Of a DNA stretch of 44,459 bases, positions 26,040 to 33,520 are shown piece by piece. The notes beneath the pieces are model-generated. The model made no database searches. It was given only the letters and a program-made list of their open reading frames with translations, and was not told the origin of the DNA. The DNA is from Phormidium sp. OSCR. GTDB lineage: Bacteria > Cyanobacteriota > Cyanobacteriia > Cyanobacteriales > Geitlerinemataceae. Made by a program: the position numbers and the translations under genes. Within the stretch, counting starts at the first letter, position 1; the number at the start of each line of letters is the position of its first letter. The stretch lies in contig LJZT01000027.1 in the NCBI GenBank assembly GCA_001314905.1, forward strand, positions 1 through 44,459, in the 5' to 3' direction.

Positions 26040-27380
26040 ATGACAGACATTCAAAGCCTTTCTAACCAAGTTCAAGAGATTGCCCAAAAAATCGGTATCC
26101 GTAAATACGACATCTCTGGTTCCAGTGTTGATGAAACCAGTGTTCAAGTTGATCGCGGCGAACCGAAACAAGTGAAAGCCTCCAATCGTTCTAGTGTGAC
26201 GGTGCGTGTCTGGAATGACAACAACACTGTGGGGATTGCTTCGACAACAGATAGCAATGCCAAGGGGTTGGAGTTGGCGTTAAAAACCGCCGCTGAAGCC
26301 AGTGAATTTGGGGCCAAAGATCATGTTCCTGATTTTAGCCCCGAAGCCACTAAACCGATCGAGAACTTGAAGACGGTTCAGGTTCCGCCGACGGAAGTGA
26401 CGGAACTGATTGAGCGGTTGGTGGATTTGGAGAAACAGTTACTTGATGCTCATCCGGCGATCGCCAGTGTTCCCTATAATGGACTGGCGCAACGAGATCT
26501 CGATCGCTTCTATCTCAATAGCGAGGGCGCACAGCGTCATGAAGCCCATTCTGTGGCTTCGGTGTACCTCTACAGCAAAACGGAACAAGAGGGCAAGAAA
26601 CCCCGTTCTGCGGGCGCTTATAAGGTGGATGTGGGAGTCAATTATCTGGACTTTGAGGGTTGCTTGAAAGAAGCGGCGGAAAAAACCATTTCCCACCTCA
26701 ACTATGAGAAAGTCAAAACTGGTAAATATCGGGTTGTCTTCTCCCCAGAAGCCTTTTTGAGTCTGATTAACGCTTTCTCTAATCTCTACAACGCTCAAAG
26801 CATTCTCGACAACCGCAGTTTATCGAAGCCAGACTCCCTAGGAACCCAGGTCGCATCGCCACTGTTGTCGGTGTTTAATGATGCCCTTCATGAGGATAAT
26901 CCTACATCGAGTTACTTTGATGGGGAAGGCACGCCAACGCGCCGGGTTCCCTTGATTGAAGCGGGTGTTTTGACGGGATTTCTGCACAGTGCGGGAACGG
27001 CGAAACGGATGAACGCGCAACCGACGGGCCATGCGAATATGGGTGCAAAAGTCACGATTAGTCCTGACTTTTATCATATTTTTGCGGCGTCGCAACCGGA
27101 ACAAACCTATTCTTTAGAGACTGAGGATAATCTGGTCTTTATTGATGATTTAAGTGCCTTACACGCCGGAGTGAATGCGTTGCAAGGGTCGTTTTCTCTG
27201 CCCTTTGATGGTTGGTTAATCAATAAAGGCGAGAAAGTGAGTGTGGATTCTGCTACGGTGGCGGGGGATATCCGCGAGGTTCTCAAGTCTATTATCTATG
27301 TGGAACCGGAGGCTGAGGTAACGCCAGGTGGGGTTTGTCCTCGCATCTGGGTGGATGGTTTGTCGGTGACTGGGGAGTAG
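26040..27380 (+). CDS. tldE: TldE/PmbA family protein
   Basis: 446 residues, the metal-free partner of TldD. Family pieces: KYDISGSSVDETSVQVDRGEPKQVKASNRSSVTVRVW near the N-terminus, then FSPEAFLSLINAFSNLYNAQSILDNRSL, PTRRVPLIEAGVLTGFLHSAGTAKRM and LQGSFSLPFDGWLINKGEKVSVDSATVAGDI at the end. It lacks the HExxxH motif, as expected. Probably cotranscribed with tldD through the inserted Uma2 gene. Confidence 0.93.
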   Translation: MTDIQSLSNQVQEIAQKIGIRKYDISGSSVDETSVQVDRGEPKQVKASNRSSVTVRVWNDNNTVGIASTTDSNAKGLELALKTAAEASEFGAKDHVPDFSPEATKPIENLKTVQVPPTEVTELIERLVDLEKQLLDAHPAIASVPYNGLAQRDLDRFYLNSEGAQRHEAHSVASVYLYSKTEQEGKKPRSAGAYKVDVGVNYLDFEGCLKEAAEKTISHLNYEKVKTGKYRVVFSPEAFLSLINAFSNLYNAQSILDNRSLSKPDSLGTQVASPLLSVFNDALHEDNPTSSYFDGEGTPTRRVPLIEAGVLTGFLHSAGTAKRMNAQPTGHANMGAKVTISPDFYHIFAASQPEQTYSLETEDNLVFIDDLSALHAGVNALQGSFSLPFDGWLINKGEKVSVDSATVAGDIREVLKSIIYVEPEAEVTPGGVCPRIWVDGLSVTGE

Positions 27381-27386
27381 TCGCCA

Positions 27387-27404
27387 ACCCCGATAATTTG
27401 GGGT
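27387..27404. terminator. Small hairpin after tldE
   Basis: ACCCC (27387-27391) and GGGGT (27400-27404) around GATAATTT, seven bases after the tldE stop. A near-identical hairpin occurs at 28767-28786. The stem is short, so this is a weak call. Confidence 0.35.
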
Positions 27405-27578
27405 GTGTTCCGGCGTTGTTTCATCTGTTGGGTTTAGCCTGTGGGGTGAAATGCGCCGGATCGAGAGGCGATCGCTACAATATTCATATAAACAGTCAAA
27501 AAATCACTGCCCTATTTGATGGTCAATCCTGGCTATAATTTATCAAGAACCGTAACAGATTCACATCCTGCCAACGTA

Positions 27579-27962
27579 TCACCAGACTCGATGAATAGAA
27601 TAGGCATCAAAAGCTGAATCGCAACTAATCAAAACCAAGCGATGATTCATGGCCTGTGCTATCAACATCCTATCAAAGGGATCGCGATGATGGAGGGGTA
27701 AACTCAGGTAGCACTCCGTATCAGCGAATGTAATGGGAAGAACTCCTATTTTTAGGTCTTGTAGCACTTCCTCTAATTCAGAGAAGGATTTCTGTAATCT
27801 CAGTTTTCCCAAACCCAATTTAATTGAAATTTCCCATAAACTAGCAATACTTAATGAGAGATTATGATTGACATCTTCTAGAATTTTGGTGGTTCTATCA
27901 CTTAAATTTTCACTGTCTTGCAAGTACCACAATAAAGTATGGGTATCCAGTAGGCAATTCAT
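27579..27962 (-). CDS. PIN-domain (VapC-like) toxin
   Basis: 127 residues. PIN fold with the acidic triad visible: D6 in CLLDTHTLLWYL, E44 in SLWEISIK, D93/D97 in HHRDPFDRMLIAQA and S/D near LVLISCDSAF. Family members are ribonucleases that cut tRNA or rRNA when released from their antitoxin. Encoded two bases after its probable antitoxin (27965-28183), so the pair is one operon. Confidence 0.9.
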   Translation of the reverse strand: MNCLLDTHTLLWYLQDSENLSDRTTKILEDVNHNLSLSIASLWEISIKLGLGKLRLQKSFSELEEVLQDLKIGVLPITFADTECYLSLPLHHRDPFDRMLIAQAMNHRLVLISCDSAFDAYSIHRVW

Positions 27963-27964
27963 CG

Positions 27965-28183
27965 TTACATATAATTTTTGAAATCTTCCAGAGGTTCATC
28001 AAAATCATCAGACATCCAGATTTGACCCTGCCACATCCCTAGTCCGCCTCGCCGGGGTGCTTTGGAGGTTGAAGCTGGGTCTGCGGCATATTGGTTCACC
28101 AAAAAATCTGTATAGTCCAAAACTGATTTTTTTACAGATTCTGGGAGTTTTTCAACATTTTTTAAAATTTCATTTTCTATCAT
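27965..28183 (-). CDS. DUF2281-type antitoxin
   Basis: 72 residues. N-terminal helices (NEILKNVEKLPESVKKSVLDYTDFLVNQY) and a C-terminal toxin-binding tail (RRGGLGMWQGQIWMSDDFDEPLEDFKNYM), the usual DUF2281 pattern. Directly upstream of the PIN toxin. DNA binding for autoregulation is expected but not shown. Confidence 0.87.
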   Translation of the reverse strand: MIENEILKNVEKLPESVKKSVLDYTDFLVNQYAADPASTSKAPRRGGLGMWQGQIWMSDDFDEPLEDFKNYM

Positions 28184-28507
28184 ATTTACTTAAAACTATG
28201 CGTCTCAATGAATGAATTTAATCTCGTATTTTGCCTTTACAAAAGCCTGGATTTTATGGGGGCAGTCCAACTGGGGGGGGTTATGGAAGCCCAACCGGTG
28301 GAGTATAGCGAGTGATGTTTACCCACTTAATTCTAATTTTCTTGTTTTCAAGATAACATACCCCGGCCATCAATGCCAGCAACAGGAGCCACAGTTAGGA
28401 GCGATCGCCCACCATTGCGGATAACATATCGGTGGAGACTCAGAAACCGGGCTTCTACCGGAGTTTTGCCTTCTCACAGGGATTTTGCCATCAACCCGGT
28501 TTCTATT
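28184..28507. other. Gene-poor stretch with decayed palindromic repeat
   Basis: No convincing gene; the open frame at 28212-28424 has no ribosome site or motif. The right part holds the inverted repeat listed at 28442-28504. Confidence 0.5.
28442..28504. repeat. AGAAACCGGG-bounded inverted repeat element
   Basis: AGAAACCGGG (28442-28451) and CCCGGTTTCT (28495-28504) flank a 43-base centre containing CACAGGGATTTTGCC. A decayed relative with the same centre (CACAGAGATTTTGCC) lies at 34365-34422. Elements of this kind are dispersed in cyanobacterial genomes; the family statement is from memory. Confidence 0.75.
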
Positions 28508-28777
28508 GTGGTGATTGATTTAGAAACCGGAGAGTTTGAAGTCGATGCGAGTGAAATTCCCGCCTGCGATCGCCTTGAAGCCACTCACCCTGATGCTCAA
28601 ATCTGGATTGTGCGAATCGGTTCGGGCTATGTCCATCGCTTCGGTGGACGAGCTAAGAGAAAGGAAGCAGAAAGTAGCCGAGAGGTTGTCAATTTATCCC
28701 ACCAACTGGGTCTAAAAACCCGTTGGAGTCAGCCATCCCTTGAGGGTGAACGAGAGGAAACCTACCCACCCCGATAA
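28508..28777 (+). CDS. Small hypothetical protein
   Basis: About 89 residues: VVIDLETGEFEVDASEIPACDRLEATHPDAQIWIVRIGSGYVHRFGGRAKRK and a polar tail. The first 55 residues read like a real, conserved domain (alternating strands and a helix). The open frame extends back to 28373 through the palindromic element, which is unlikely to be coding; GTG at 28508 or 28511 is a better start, although no ribosome site is seen. The element seems to have landed exactly at the 5' end of this gene and may have removed its original start. Function unknown. Confidence 0.45.
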   Translation: MVIDLETGEFEVDASEIPACDRLEATHPDAQIWIVRIGSGYVHRFGGRAKRKEAESSREVVNLSHQLGLKTRWSQPSLEGEREETYPPR

Positions 28778-28786
28778 TTGGGGGTG
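28767..28786. terminator. Weak hairpin between convergent genes
   Basis: CACCCC/GGGGTG stem around GATAATTG, between the small protein gene and the 3' end of the STAND ATPase gene. Same design as 27387-27404. Confidence 0.35.
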
Positions 28787-28807
28787 AGGTGTATTCGGGG
28801 ACTGGGA

Positions 28808-30154
28808 TTAGTTTGAGTCCCCGCATTCAGCCAAGTTGCGGATGTATTGTCGGATGACGGGCTGTAGGGTTAAATGGGATGAGGAGTCTAATAAGCTGCG
28901 TCGTTTGAGAGATTGGACGGCTTTTAAGAACTCTCGGTTCGATAAAAGATTGGAGGGTTTCTGGTTGATGGTGACGGGCGGGTTTTGCTGGGCTAACCAA
29001 TTTAGCAAGGTTTTTTCCGAGTCGCTGAGGCGTTGATAATGTCGGTTGAGGATGGGTTCTAAGTCTCCTAAAAAGAGACTGGGGTAGGAGAGGAATTGCT
29101 GGACGCTACCGTTGAACAAGTCATGGATGGTCGAGGCGGTGATATTGAGCCATAAGGGGTTATGGTTGAAGAGTTGGCTGAGTTCTGGCCATTGTTTGGG
29201 GTCTTGGAGTTGGCGATCGCGGAGAATTTGGCTGGCCAGTTGAGGAAACCCTTGAACGGCGAGGGTTTTACAGTGGTGGGTTTCTGTTTCTAAGGCGGCG
29301 ATGTCTGGGGGTTGTTCCCAAGTCAGCAGCAAAACACAACTTTGATGAGAGAGAGTCCCGAGTTCACGGATGAGTTGACTATAGCCTTGATAGTCTCGAC
29401 GGTAGCTTTCGACGAAGTGACCAGGGGTTAGGCTGTGTTGGAAGTCGTCGAGGATGATGAAGCAACGGTGAGTTCTCAGAGATTCTAGGAGGGATGGCTG
29501 GGGGGTGGCGGTTGTGGCGACAAACTGGCTGATGTGGTTTTGTAGGGTTTGTAGGTTGGGGAATTTTCGCTGGCTACACCAGAGGAGGCGATCGAAGTGG
29601 TCTTTTATTTGTTCGACGAGTTGTCTGGCGAGGGCGGTTTTACCGATTCCCGATAATCCGGTGAGGGTGATGATGCGGCTATGTTCGCTGACTATCCACT
29701 GTTTGAGGGTTGTGAGTTCGTTGTGACGGGGGTGGAGGCGATCGTATTCGGGGGCTTGGCTAAGATCCTGGCGGGGTATGGTATCGGATTGGCTACTGGT
29801 GGACGATGGGTTGGTTGAGTTTTTTGGCTCGTTGTATAACTCACTACAGACATTATTTATGTGATTGCCGATATGTACGCCATCGTTGTAATAAGAGAAT
29901 ATTTTATTTTCGATGAGCGATCGCACATTCTTTTTTTTAACATCCTCTCCCAGTAGTTCCGAGAGGAGTTTCCATAAGTCGGATGCTGATTTCCTGACGT
30001 GATCGCTCGTACAGTGGTATTCGTCTGCTATGTCTTTATATCCTTTACCTTGCCATGCACCTTCTAAGATGGCACGTTGCAGGCTATCTAGGTGTTTTCC
30101 CGTAGTCTTTAGAAGCAGGCGATCGGTCCACTGCAACGCTTCCTGAATCTCCAT
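28808..30154 (-). CDS. STAND/NB-ARC ATPase with N-terminal HTH
   Basis: 448 residues. Residues 1-80 form a helix-turn-helix-like domain (DSLQRAILEGAWQGKGYKDIADEYHCTSDHVRKSASDLWKLLSELLGE) of the kind put at the front of many cyanobacterial NB-ARC proteins (vWA-MoxR-associated type HTH, from memory). The NTPase follows: Walker A GLSGIGKT (166-173), Walker B FIILDDF (232-238), LLLTWEQ (275-281) and the GxP-like HNPLWLNI (331-338), then a winged-helix region to the end. No WD40, TPR or other sensor repeats and no effector domain follow, so it is a minimal STAND protein. It diverges from the six-gene AAA+ cassette across 226 bp and may regulate it or belong to it. Confidence 0.85.
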   Translation of the reverse strand: MEIQEALQWTDRLLLKTTGKHLDSLQRAILEGAWQGKGYKDIADEYHCTSDHVRKSASDLWKLLSELLGEDVKKKNVRSLIENKIFSYYNDGVHIGNHINNVCSELYNEPKNSTNPSSTSSQSDTIPRQDLSQAPEYDRLHPRHNELTTLKQWIVSEHSRIITLTGLSGIGKTALARQLVEQIKDHFDRLLWCSQRKFPNLQTLQNHISQFVATTATPQPSLLESLRTHRCFIILDDFQHSLTPGHFVESYRRDYQGYSQLIRELGTLSHQSCVLLLTWEQPPDIAALETETHHCKTLAVQGFPQLASQILRDRQLQDPKQWPELSQLFNHNPLWLNITASTIHDLFNGSVQQFLSYPSLFLGDLEPILNRHYQRLSDSEKTLLNWLAQQNPPVTINQKPSNLLSNREFLKAVQSLKRRSLLDSSSHLTLQPVIRQYIRNLAECGDSN

Positions 30155-30380
30155 AGCTGTTCACCCAGGTTATAGTTTTGTTATTCATGCACCCCCATTT
30201 TGGCACATTTTCACCTTTTTAGGCACAGAATATTATTTTTTATCACAATCCTGGTTTTGGGTCTTGAGTTTAAAGTCCCCCTAAGTCTTACATATGGGGG
30301 TTGGCAAATTGAAAATAAGTTGAGATGATAATGAATGAAAATTAGATCAGCCATGCTGGACTTTAATTAGAGTTAACTTT

Positions 30381-31115
30381 ATGATCTTAAACTGGTTTTC
30401 CCAAAAACCCTCTGAGGGGGAAAATAAAATAACTATCGAAGATGAAAAGAGAATAGTTGATTACATCAAAGAATGGTTGCCCGAAATCCTGGCAATACCA
30501 GAAATACAGACCATCATAACTTTTGAGCAGGTAGTTAGTTATTTCAAGAGTGATAAACCTCAAAATTCTGCGATCAGAACTGGGGTAACTATCCGACAAT
30601 CCCATGCTGAAGGACAACTTCTAATACAGATTTTTTTAGATCAGTATAACCAAATTATGTGCCGTCCAGATGGAAGTCCCTATGGTCGTCAGTTAGTTGC
30701 AAGAAATTTAGATAGAAAGTTGAGCAATGCCTTTGGATCTAACTATTTTACCTATGTCCAATTAAAAGATATAAATCCAAAAAGTGATCGCGTCGATCAG
30801 GATGTCTTTAGTCAATTCGGGGACTTGTTGCGTGATCTGCTTAGATTACCAGAAGTTATCCCCTTGATTAGTTATGACGATGCCATGAAATATTTCGTGG
30901 GAGATCGCCCAAACGATTCAAGAATCAAGAAAGGCGCTCTACTTCGGAAGCCTCATCCCCAAGGCTATCATATAGTTCAAATGTTTTTGAACCAAAATGA
31001 TGATTTAGTTTGTGACTCACTGGGTAGACCTTACGGTCGTCAGTTTATCGCTAGAGAGATAGATGAAGAGTTACAAGAGTGCTTTGCTGACAAAGATGTA
31101 ATTATTGTGCAATAA
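30381..31115 (+). CDS. Cassette gene 1: duplicated-domain protein
   Basis: 244 residues, no signal peptide or membrane span. Two tandem copies of one domain: residues about 25-130 and 145-244. Shared pattern: LP/IPE(V/I)..(I)I(S/T)(Y/F)(D/E)...(K/S)YF.(G/S)D(R/K)P..S.I..G...R..H..G....Q(M/I)FL(N/D)Q...(L/I).C...G.PYGRQ(F/L)(I/V)AR. No family recognised. The spacing of helices then strands suggests an adaptor or binding domain. First gene of the AT-rich cassette; the ribosome site is weak. The next gene starts 11 bases after it with a good ribosome site. Confidence 0.8.
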   Translation: MILNWFSQKPSEGENKITIEDEKRIVDYIKEWLPEILAIPEIQTIITFEQVVSYFKSDKPQNSAIRTGVTIRQSHAEGQLLIQIFLDQYNQIMCRPDGSPYGRQLVARNLDRKLSNAFGSNYFTYVQLKDINPKSDRVDQDVFSQFGDLLRDLLRLPEVIPLISYDDAMKYFVGDRPNDSRIKKGALLRKPHPQGYHIVQMFLNQNDDLVCDSLGRPYGRQFIAREIDEELQECFADKDVIIVQ

Positions 31116-31126
31116 GGAGACACAAA

Positions 31127-31450
31127 ATGGATCCAGTAACAATTTTAACTTGGGCGGCTGTCTGGGCAGCAGTTTCGATCGCTGGCTATGTGACAATAAC
31201 GTTTATTCTTCTAAGTTTAGATGAAATAGTAAATTGGTTTAGAAAAAATGCTTATGTGGTTGCTGGAAATGATCTAGGGTTTACTGTACAAAGGGCAATT
31301 GCTAGTGGAGAATGTAATGTAATTCAAGGGGTTTTTAGCCAAGATTCAGGACAAATCAAAAAACATCGGGTTATCAAAGCATCTAACGTTGATTCAGATC
31401 TACTTCAGGCCCATGATTATGGAAGAAAGGAAGTAGCAATTTATACATAG
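31127..31450 (+). CDS. Cassette gene 2: small membrane protein
   Basis: 107 residues. One N-terminal membrane span (ILTWAAVWAAVSIAGYVTITFILLSL), then WFRKNAYVVAGNDLGFTVQRAI and a C-terminal module: VIQGVFSQDSGQIKKHRVIKASNVDSDLLQAHDYGRKEVAIYT. The C-terminal module is shared with the next gene (VAQGIFAQ...VRVIEASSVDSEILKAHDFGKTELAFWS), so the two are paralogues. Ribosome site AAGGAG eight bases upstream. Unknown function; topology suggests a membrane-anchored partner of the AAA+ protein. Confidence 0.8.
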   Translation: MDPVTILTWAAVWAAVSIAGYVTITFILLSLDEIVNWFRKNAYVVAGNDLGFTVQRAIASGECNVIQGVFSQDSGQIKKHRVIKASNVDSDLLQAHDYGRKEVAIYT

Positions 31451-31458
31451 CAAAGCTT

Positions 31459-31791
31459 ATGAGCGCTTCGGACTATCCTTGGAATGCTTGGAGTGGTGCA
31501 TGGCCAAAGGTTTACTTTGTCCTTCTAACCGTATCTTCCTTAGTAAGTTGGTTTAGACAATTTGCAGATTTGATGGTTGAGAGCGATCGCCGGGAAATAA
31601 AAGATAGAGATTACCTAGAGTTTACTTTGCTAAAAAAGACTGAAAGCGAAAATTATCAGGTCGCTCAGGGAATCTTCGCTCAAAAAGACAGTAAAGTTTA
31701 TGACGTTAGAGTTATCGAAGCAAGTTCCGTAGACTCAGAAATACTAAAGGCTCACGATTTTGGCAAAACAGAACTTGCCTTTTGGAGTTAG
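31459..31791 (+). CDS. Cassette gene 3: paralogue of gene 2
   Basis: 110 residues. N-terminus SDYPWNAWSGAWPKVYFVLLTVSSLVSWFRQFADLMVE has a shorter hydrophobic stretch than gene 2, so it may be only peripherally bound. The C-terminal 45 residues match gene 2 (pattern V.QG.F.Q....V....VI.AS.VDS..L.AHD.G..E.A). Eight bases after gene 2; 67 bases before the ATPase gene. Confidence 0.78.
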   Translation: MSASDYPWNAWSGAWPKVYFVLLTVSSLVSWFRQFADLMVESDRREIKDRDYLEFTLLKKTESENYQVAQGIFAQKDSKVYDVRVIEASSVDSEILKAHDFGKTELAFWS

Positions 31792-31858
31792 TCAGAGGAA
31801 TCGCTGATATAGCTAATACATTCATCTACTTTCCGAGAACTTTCCAAAATCCCCAAAA

Positions 31859-32986
31859 ATGAACAAAGCTTCTTCTCTCATTGTACAAGGTATTCCCGAT
31901 CGCGTTCCTGAAGCGGTTGCTGCTGTTTGTCGTTCTAGACTTTTTAATGCAGTCAATAAGCTACTGGATGAAACTGATCTTGAGGAGATCCAGATTGCTG
32001 TAGGGACTCAATCGGCAAATCAGAAAAACGGTCAAAAATCAGCGGACGTATCTAACGATCCTGCAGAAAACAAATCTAACTACGATCTATCCCCTGAAGA
32101 CCGGGCCAAAAAATATCAACCCACTCAACCTTTATTTACTTTCGAGCAATTAGTTATCACCAACGAAGTAGAAGAAGACTTACTGTTAGCTGTTGACTTA
32201 ATTGAATTAGAATCCAAAGTTTTTGATGAGTGGGGGTTGCGACAAATTGAGCCTTTTCCTCGTACCGCTCTCAATTTTCATGGCAAACCGGGAACGGGTA
32301 AAACTTTAGCCGCACACGCAATCGCCTCTAAAATTAATCGCCCGATTTTGGTCGCCAGTTATGCTCAAATTGAGAGTATGTATCACGGGGAAGGACCCAA
32401 AAATGTTGAAGCTATTTTCATGGCAGCAGAGCGAGAAAATGCCTTGCTGTTTATCGATGAAGCTGACTCGTTACTGTCAAAACGACTAACTAGCGTCAAT
32501 CAAGGTTCAGAGCAAGCGATTAATTCCATGCGGAGTCAGCTACTTATCTGCTTAGAACGATTTCGCGGGGTGGTTATTTTTTCCACAAATTTAGTGGAAA
32601 ACTATGATAAAGCCTTTGAAACCAGGGTTCGTCATGTAAATTTTCCAATGCCAGACGAAACTTGTCGTCAAAAAATCTGGGCAAAACATCTCCCTGACAA
32701 AATGCCAAAAGCAGGAAATGTGTCCCTAGCAGAACTAGCTAAAGTTGATGATGTTTGCGGTCGGGATATTAAGAATGCTGTGATTGATGCGGCAATGCGA
32801 GCAGCTCGTAAAGGTAAAATCAAGCTTGAATTAACTGATTTCATCAAGTCAATTGAGGGAATAAAAAAATCTCGTATTAATACTTCTTTCGATGGAAGCT
32901 CTGAAGATTTAACACCTCAGGAGAAAAATTCAATTGAAGAAAAAATTAAAGCTGCTCTAGAAGAGGACGAAAAACATGAGGCATGA
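31859..32986 (+). CDS. Cassette gene 4: classical-clade AAA+ ATPase
   Basis: 375 residues. The N-terminal 90 residues are a helical part and a low-complexity linker. AAA+ core: Walker A GKPGTGKT (142-149), pore-loop-like MYHGE (174-178, with an aromatic Tyr as in Cdc48/FtsH-type unfoldases), Walker B LLFIDEAD (196-203), sensor 1 FSTN (241-244), arginine-finger region FETRVRHV (253-260) and sensor 2 GRDIKN (301-306). An acidic C-terminal tail (SIEEKIKAALEEDEKHEA) follows. No protease domain is present, so it may unfold or remodel a client. It overlaps the next gene by 11 bases, evidence of translational coupling. Confidence 0.9.
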   Translation: MNKASSLIVQGIPDRVPEAVAAVCRSRLFNAVNKLLDETDLEEIQIAVGTQSANQKNGQKSADVSNDPAENKSNYDLSPEDRAKKYQPTQPLFTFEQLVITNEVEEDLLLAVDLIELESKVFDEWGLRQIEPFPRTALNFHGKPGTGKTLAAHAIASKINRPILVASYAQIESMYHGEGPKNVEAIFMAAERENALLFIDEADSLLSKRLTSVNQGSEQAINSMRSQLLICLERFRGVVIFSTNLVENYDKAFETRVRHVNFPMPDETCRQKIWAKHLPDKMPKAGNVSLAELAKVDDVCGRDIKNAVIDAAMRAARKGKIKLELTDFIKSIEGIKKSRINTSFDGSSEDLTPQEKNSIEEKIKAALEEDEKHEA

Positions 32987-33494
32987 CGAAAAAGAAATTA
33001 GTAAAAAAATACTTCAGGCCCTAAAAAAACATCAAAAACCTAAAGTTTTTGATAAAAGTAGATTGTTTTTTTCTGCTTTTTTGGCTTTATTGATTGTAGT
33101 TTTTTTTGTATGGGAAAGTCAGCCTAGAATTAATATAAGCAAACTTAAAATCCAACACAATGTCAGTAGATCTTCAGGCAAAAATATAAAAATAAACTTT
33201 GAATTAAAGACGGCACACCTAGAAAATAATAGATGTAATGCTGTTGTATACTTTTATTATAAGAACGGCCGCAAGGTAAGAAGTACTATTCCTGGTTATA
33301 AAACAAAAAATAATCAATTGTCAATTCACAGAAGTTTTCGACCGACTTATCAATATTCGATATATAGAAATTATACTTTGTATATGCCGAATAAGCATTT
33401 TGATCGGGAAAATTACCAGGGAAAAGTTACAGCATACTGCGGTAACTTGTGGGCAAACAGAAAAAAATTTAATTTTACAATTGGTCGTCTTTGA
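32976..33494 (+). CDS. Cassette gene 5: anchored protein with beta-rich outer domain
   Basis: 172 residues. The N-terminal module MRHDEKEISKKILQALKKHQKPKVFDKSRLFFSAFLALLIVVFFVWES is a basic cytoplasmic helix followed by one membrane span (about 29-46). The rest (about 120 residues) is predicted outside the membrane and beta-rich, with two cysteines (NNRCNAVVYF and VTAYCGNLW) that could form a disulfide. The anchor module is nearly the same as in gene 6, but the outer domains differ. Starts inside the ATPase gene's 3' end. Confidence 0.8.
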   Translation: MRHDEKEISKKILQALKKHQKPKVFDKSRLFFSAFLALLIVVFFVWESQPRINISKLKIQHNVSRSSGKNIKINFELKTAHLENNRCNAVVYFYYKNGRKVRSTIPGYKTKNNQLSIHRSFRPTYQYSIYRNYTLYMPNKHFDRENYQGKVTAYCGNLWANRKKFNFTIGRL

Positions 33495-33520
33495 TAGAGG
33501 TTTAATAGAGGATAAAAAAC

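Noticed and set aside
28212-28424. Open frame of 70 codons
   Set aside because: No ribosome site, odd composition and overlap with the palindromic element and the next frame.
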